From positions 1 through 6,718 of the forward strand of contig JAFYBI010000116.1 of the NCBI GenBank assembly GCA_017540285.1: a DNA stretch of 6,718 bases, read 5' to 3'. A program made the translations under genes and the position numbers. The first letter of the stretch is position 1; every line of letters begins with the position of its first letter. The notes below the pieces were generated by a model. It made no database searches and was not told the DNA's origin. It worked only from the letters and a program-made list of their open reading frames with translations. Shown in pieces: positions 6,197 to 6,718 of this stretch. Origin of the DNA: Clostridia bacterium. GTDB lineage: Bacteria > Bacillota > Clostridia > Oscillospirales > CAG-272.

Positions 6197-6718
6197 ATGG
6201 CAGAATCAAACTTCATTCATGATTTCATCGACGAGGACATCGCGTCCGGCAAAACGAAGACCGTCCACACGCGCTTTCCTCCCGAACCGAACGGATACCT
6301 CCACATCGGCCACTGCAAGGCCCTCGTGATCGATTTCGGCACTGCCGAGAAGTATCACGGCCTCTGCAACCTCCGCATGGACGACACCAATCCCGCGAAG
6401 GAAGACACCGAATTTGTCGACGCGATCAAGGAGGACATCCATTGGCTCGGCTTCGACTGGGGCGACCGCTTCTACTACGGCTCCGATTATTTCGAAAAGA
6501 CCTACGAATTTGCCGAAGAGCTGATCCGAAACGGCGACGCATACGTCTGCGAGCTCACTCCCGAGCAGTTCAGGGAATACCGCGGCGATCTCACGCATCC
6601 CGCCGTCTCCCCGTATCGCGACCGTCCGATCGAAGAAAACCTCGATCTCTTCCGCCGGATGCGCGCCGGCGAGTTCCCGGAGGGCAAATATACCCTGCGC
6701 GCGAAGATCGACCTCGCG
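6197..6718 (+). CDS. glnS: Glutamine--tRNA ligase (GlnRS), N-terminal part (cut by window end)
   Basis: The frame runs open for 174 residues to the window end. It charges tRNA-Gln directly with glutamine. The class I signature is exact for GlnRS: FPPEPNGYLHIGHCKAL (27-43) with HIGH at 36-39, then NLRMDDTNPAKEDTEFVDAI (58-77), which corresponds to the family's RFDDTNP motif. ENLDLFRRMRAGEF (147-160) and TLRAKIDLA (166-174) are also typical. Pro-Glu-Pro-Asn before HIGH separates it from GluRS, which has PSPTG. The start at 6197 has AGGAG at 6185-6189, a 7-nt spacing. It lies 13 bp after gltX with no promoter or terminator between, so it shares the gltX promoter. The KMSKS region and C-terminal domains are outside the window. 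Many clostridial GlnRS proteins carry a C-terminal YqeY domain, which cannot be checked here. Confidence 0.95.
   Translation, partial: MAESNFIHDFIDEDIASGKTKTVHTRFPPEPNGYLHIGHCKALVIDFGTAEKYHGLCNLRMDDTNPAKEDTEFVDAIKEDIHWLGFDWGDRFYYGSDYFEKTYEFAEELIRNGDAYVCELTPEQFREYRGDLTHPAVSPYRDRPIEENLDLFRRMRAGEFPEGKYTLRAKIDLA

Noticed and set aside
4459..6216. 585-codon open frame on the minus strand, covering all of gltX
   Set aside because: Exact antisense shadow of gltX in GC-rich DNA. The translation is dominated by Arg, Val, Leu, Glu and His from mirrored codons and has no family motifs, and gltX is certain.

Overview
The window is GC-rich (about 60% by eye, not counted) and almost fully coding. It looks like a chromosomal segment of a Clostridia-type Firmicute, probably an uncultured high-GC anaerobe. 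The reasons are a carboxyltransferase of the oxaloacetate decarboxylase type that lacks a fused biotin domain, a DivIVA-like coiled-coil protein, a long-N-terminus GltX next to a GlnRS, GGAGG-type ribosome binding sites and near-consensus sigma-A promoters. Placement below class level is not supported. I see no mobile elements, CRISPR arrays, tRNA or rRNA genes.

Layout: (1) 1-1966, plus strand. A tight gene run: the 3' end of an oxaloacetate decarboxylase alpha / pyruvate carboxylase B type subunit, then (4 bp gap) an OmpR-type winged-helix protein with a degenerate receiver-like N-terminus, then (6 bp gap) a class I SAM-dependent methyltransferase. (2) 1973-1996, a hairpin that can act as terminator for both converging units. 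(3) 2016-4242, minus strand. A two-gene operon in which a DivIVA-like coiled-coil protein is followed, with an 8-bp overlap, by an XRE-type regulator with a TPR-like C-terminus. (4) 4243-4497, a divergent regulatory region with two back-to-back promoters and repeated palindromes. (5) 4498-6718, plus strand. gltX followed 13 bp later by glnS, which runs off the window end.

The aminoacyl-tRNA synthetase pair supplies Glu-tRNA and Gln-tRNA directly. The divergent operon probably concerns cell poles, division or envelope plus a regulator, but no specific function can be read off. The most informative non-coding region is the divergent intergenic. Two exact TTCCCGGGAA palindromes lie 41 bp apart, one of them inside the gltX promoter spacer, and a degenerate version sits at the same offset in the opposing promoter. 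The two promoters also show that the longest open frames of gltX and the divIVA-like gene begin too early. No clearly new defence or mobile system is visible.
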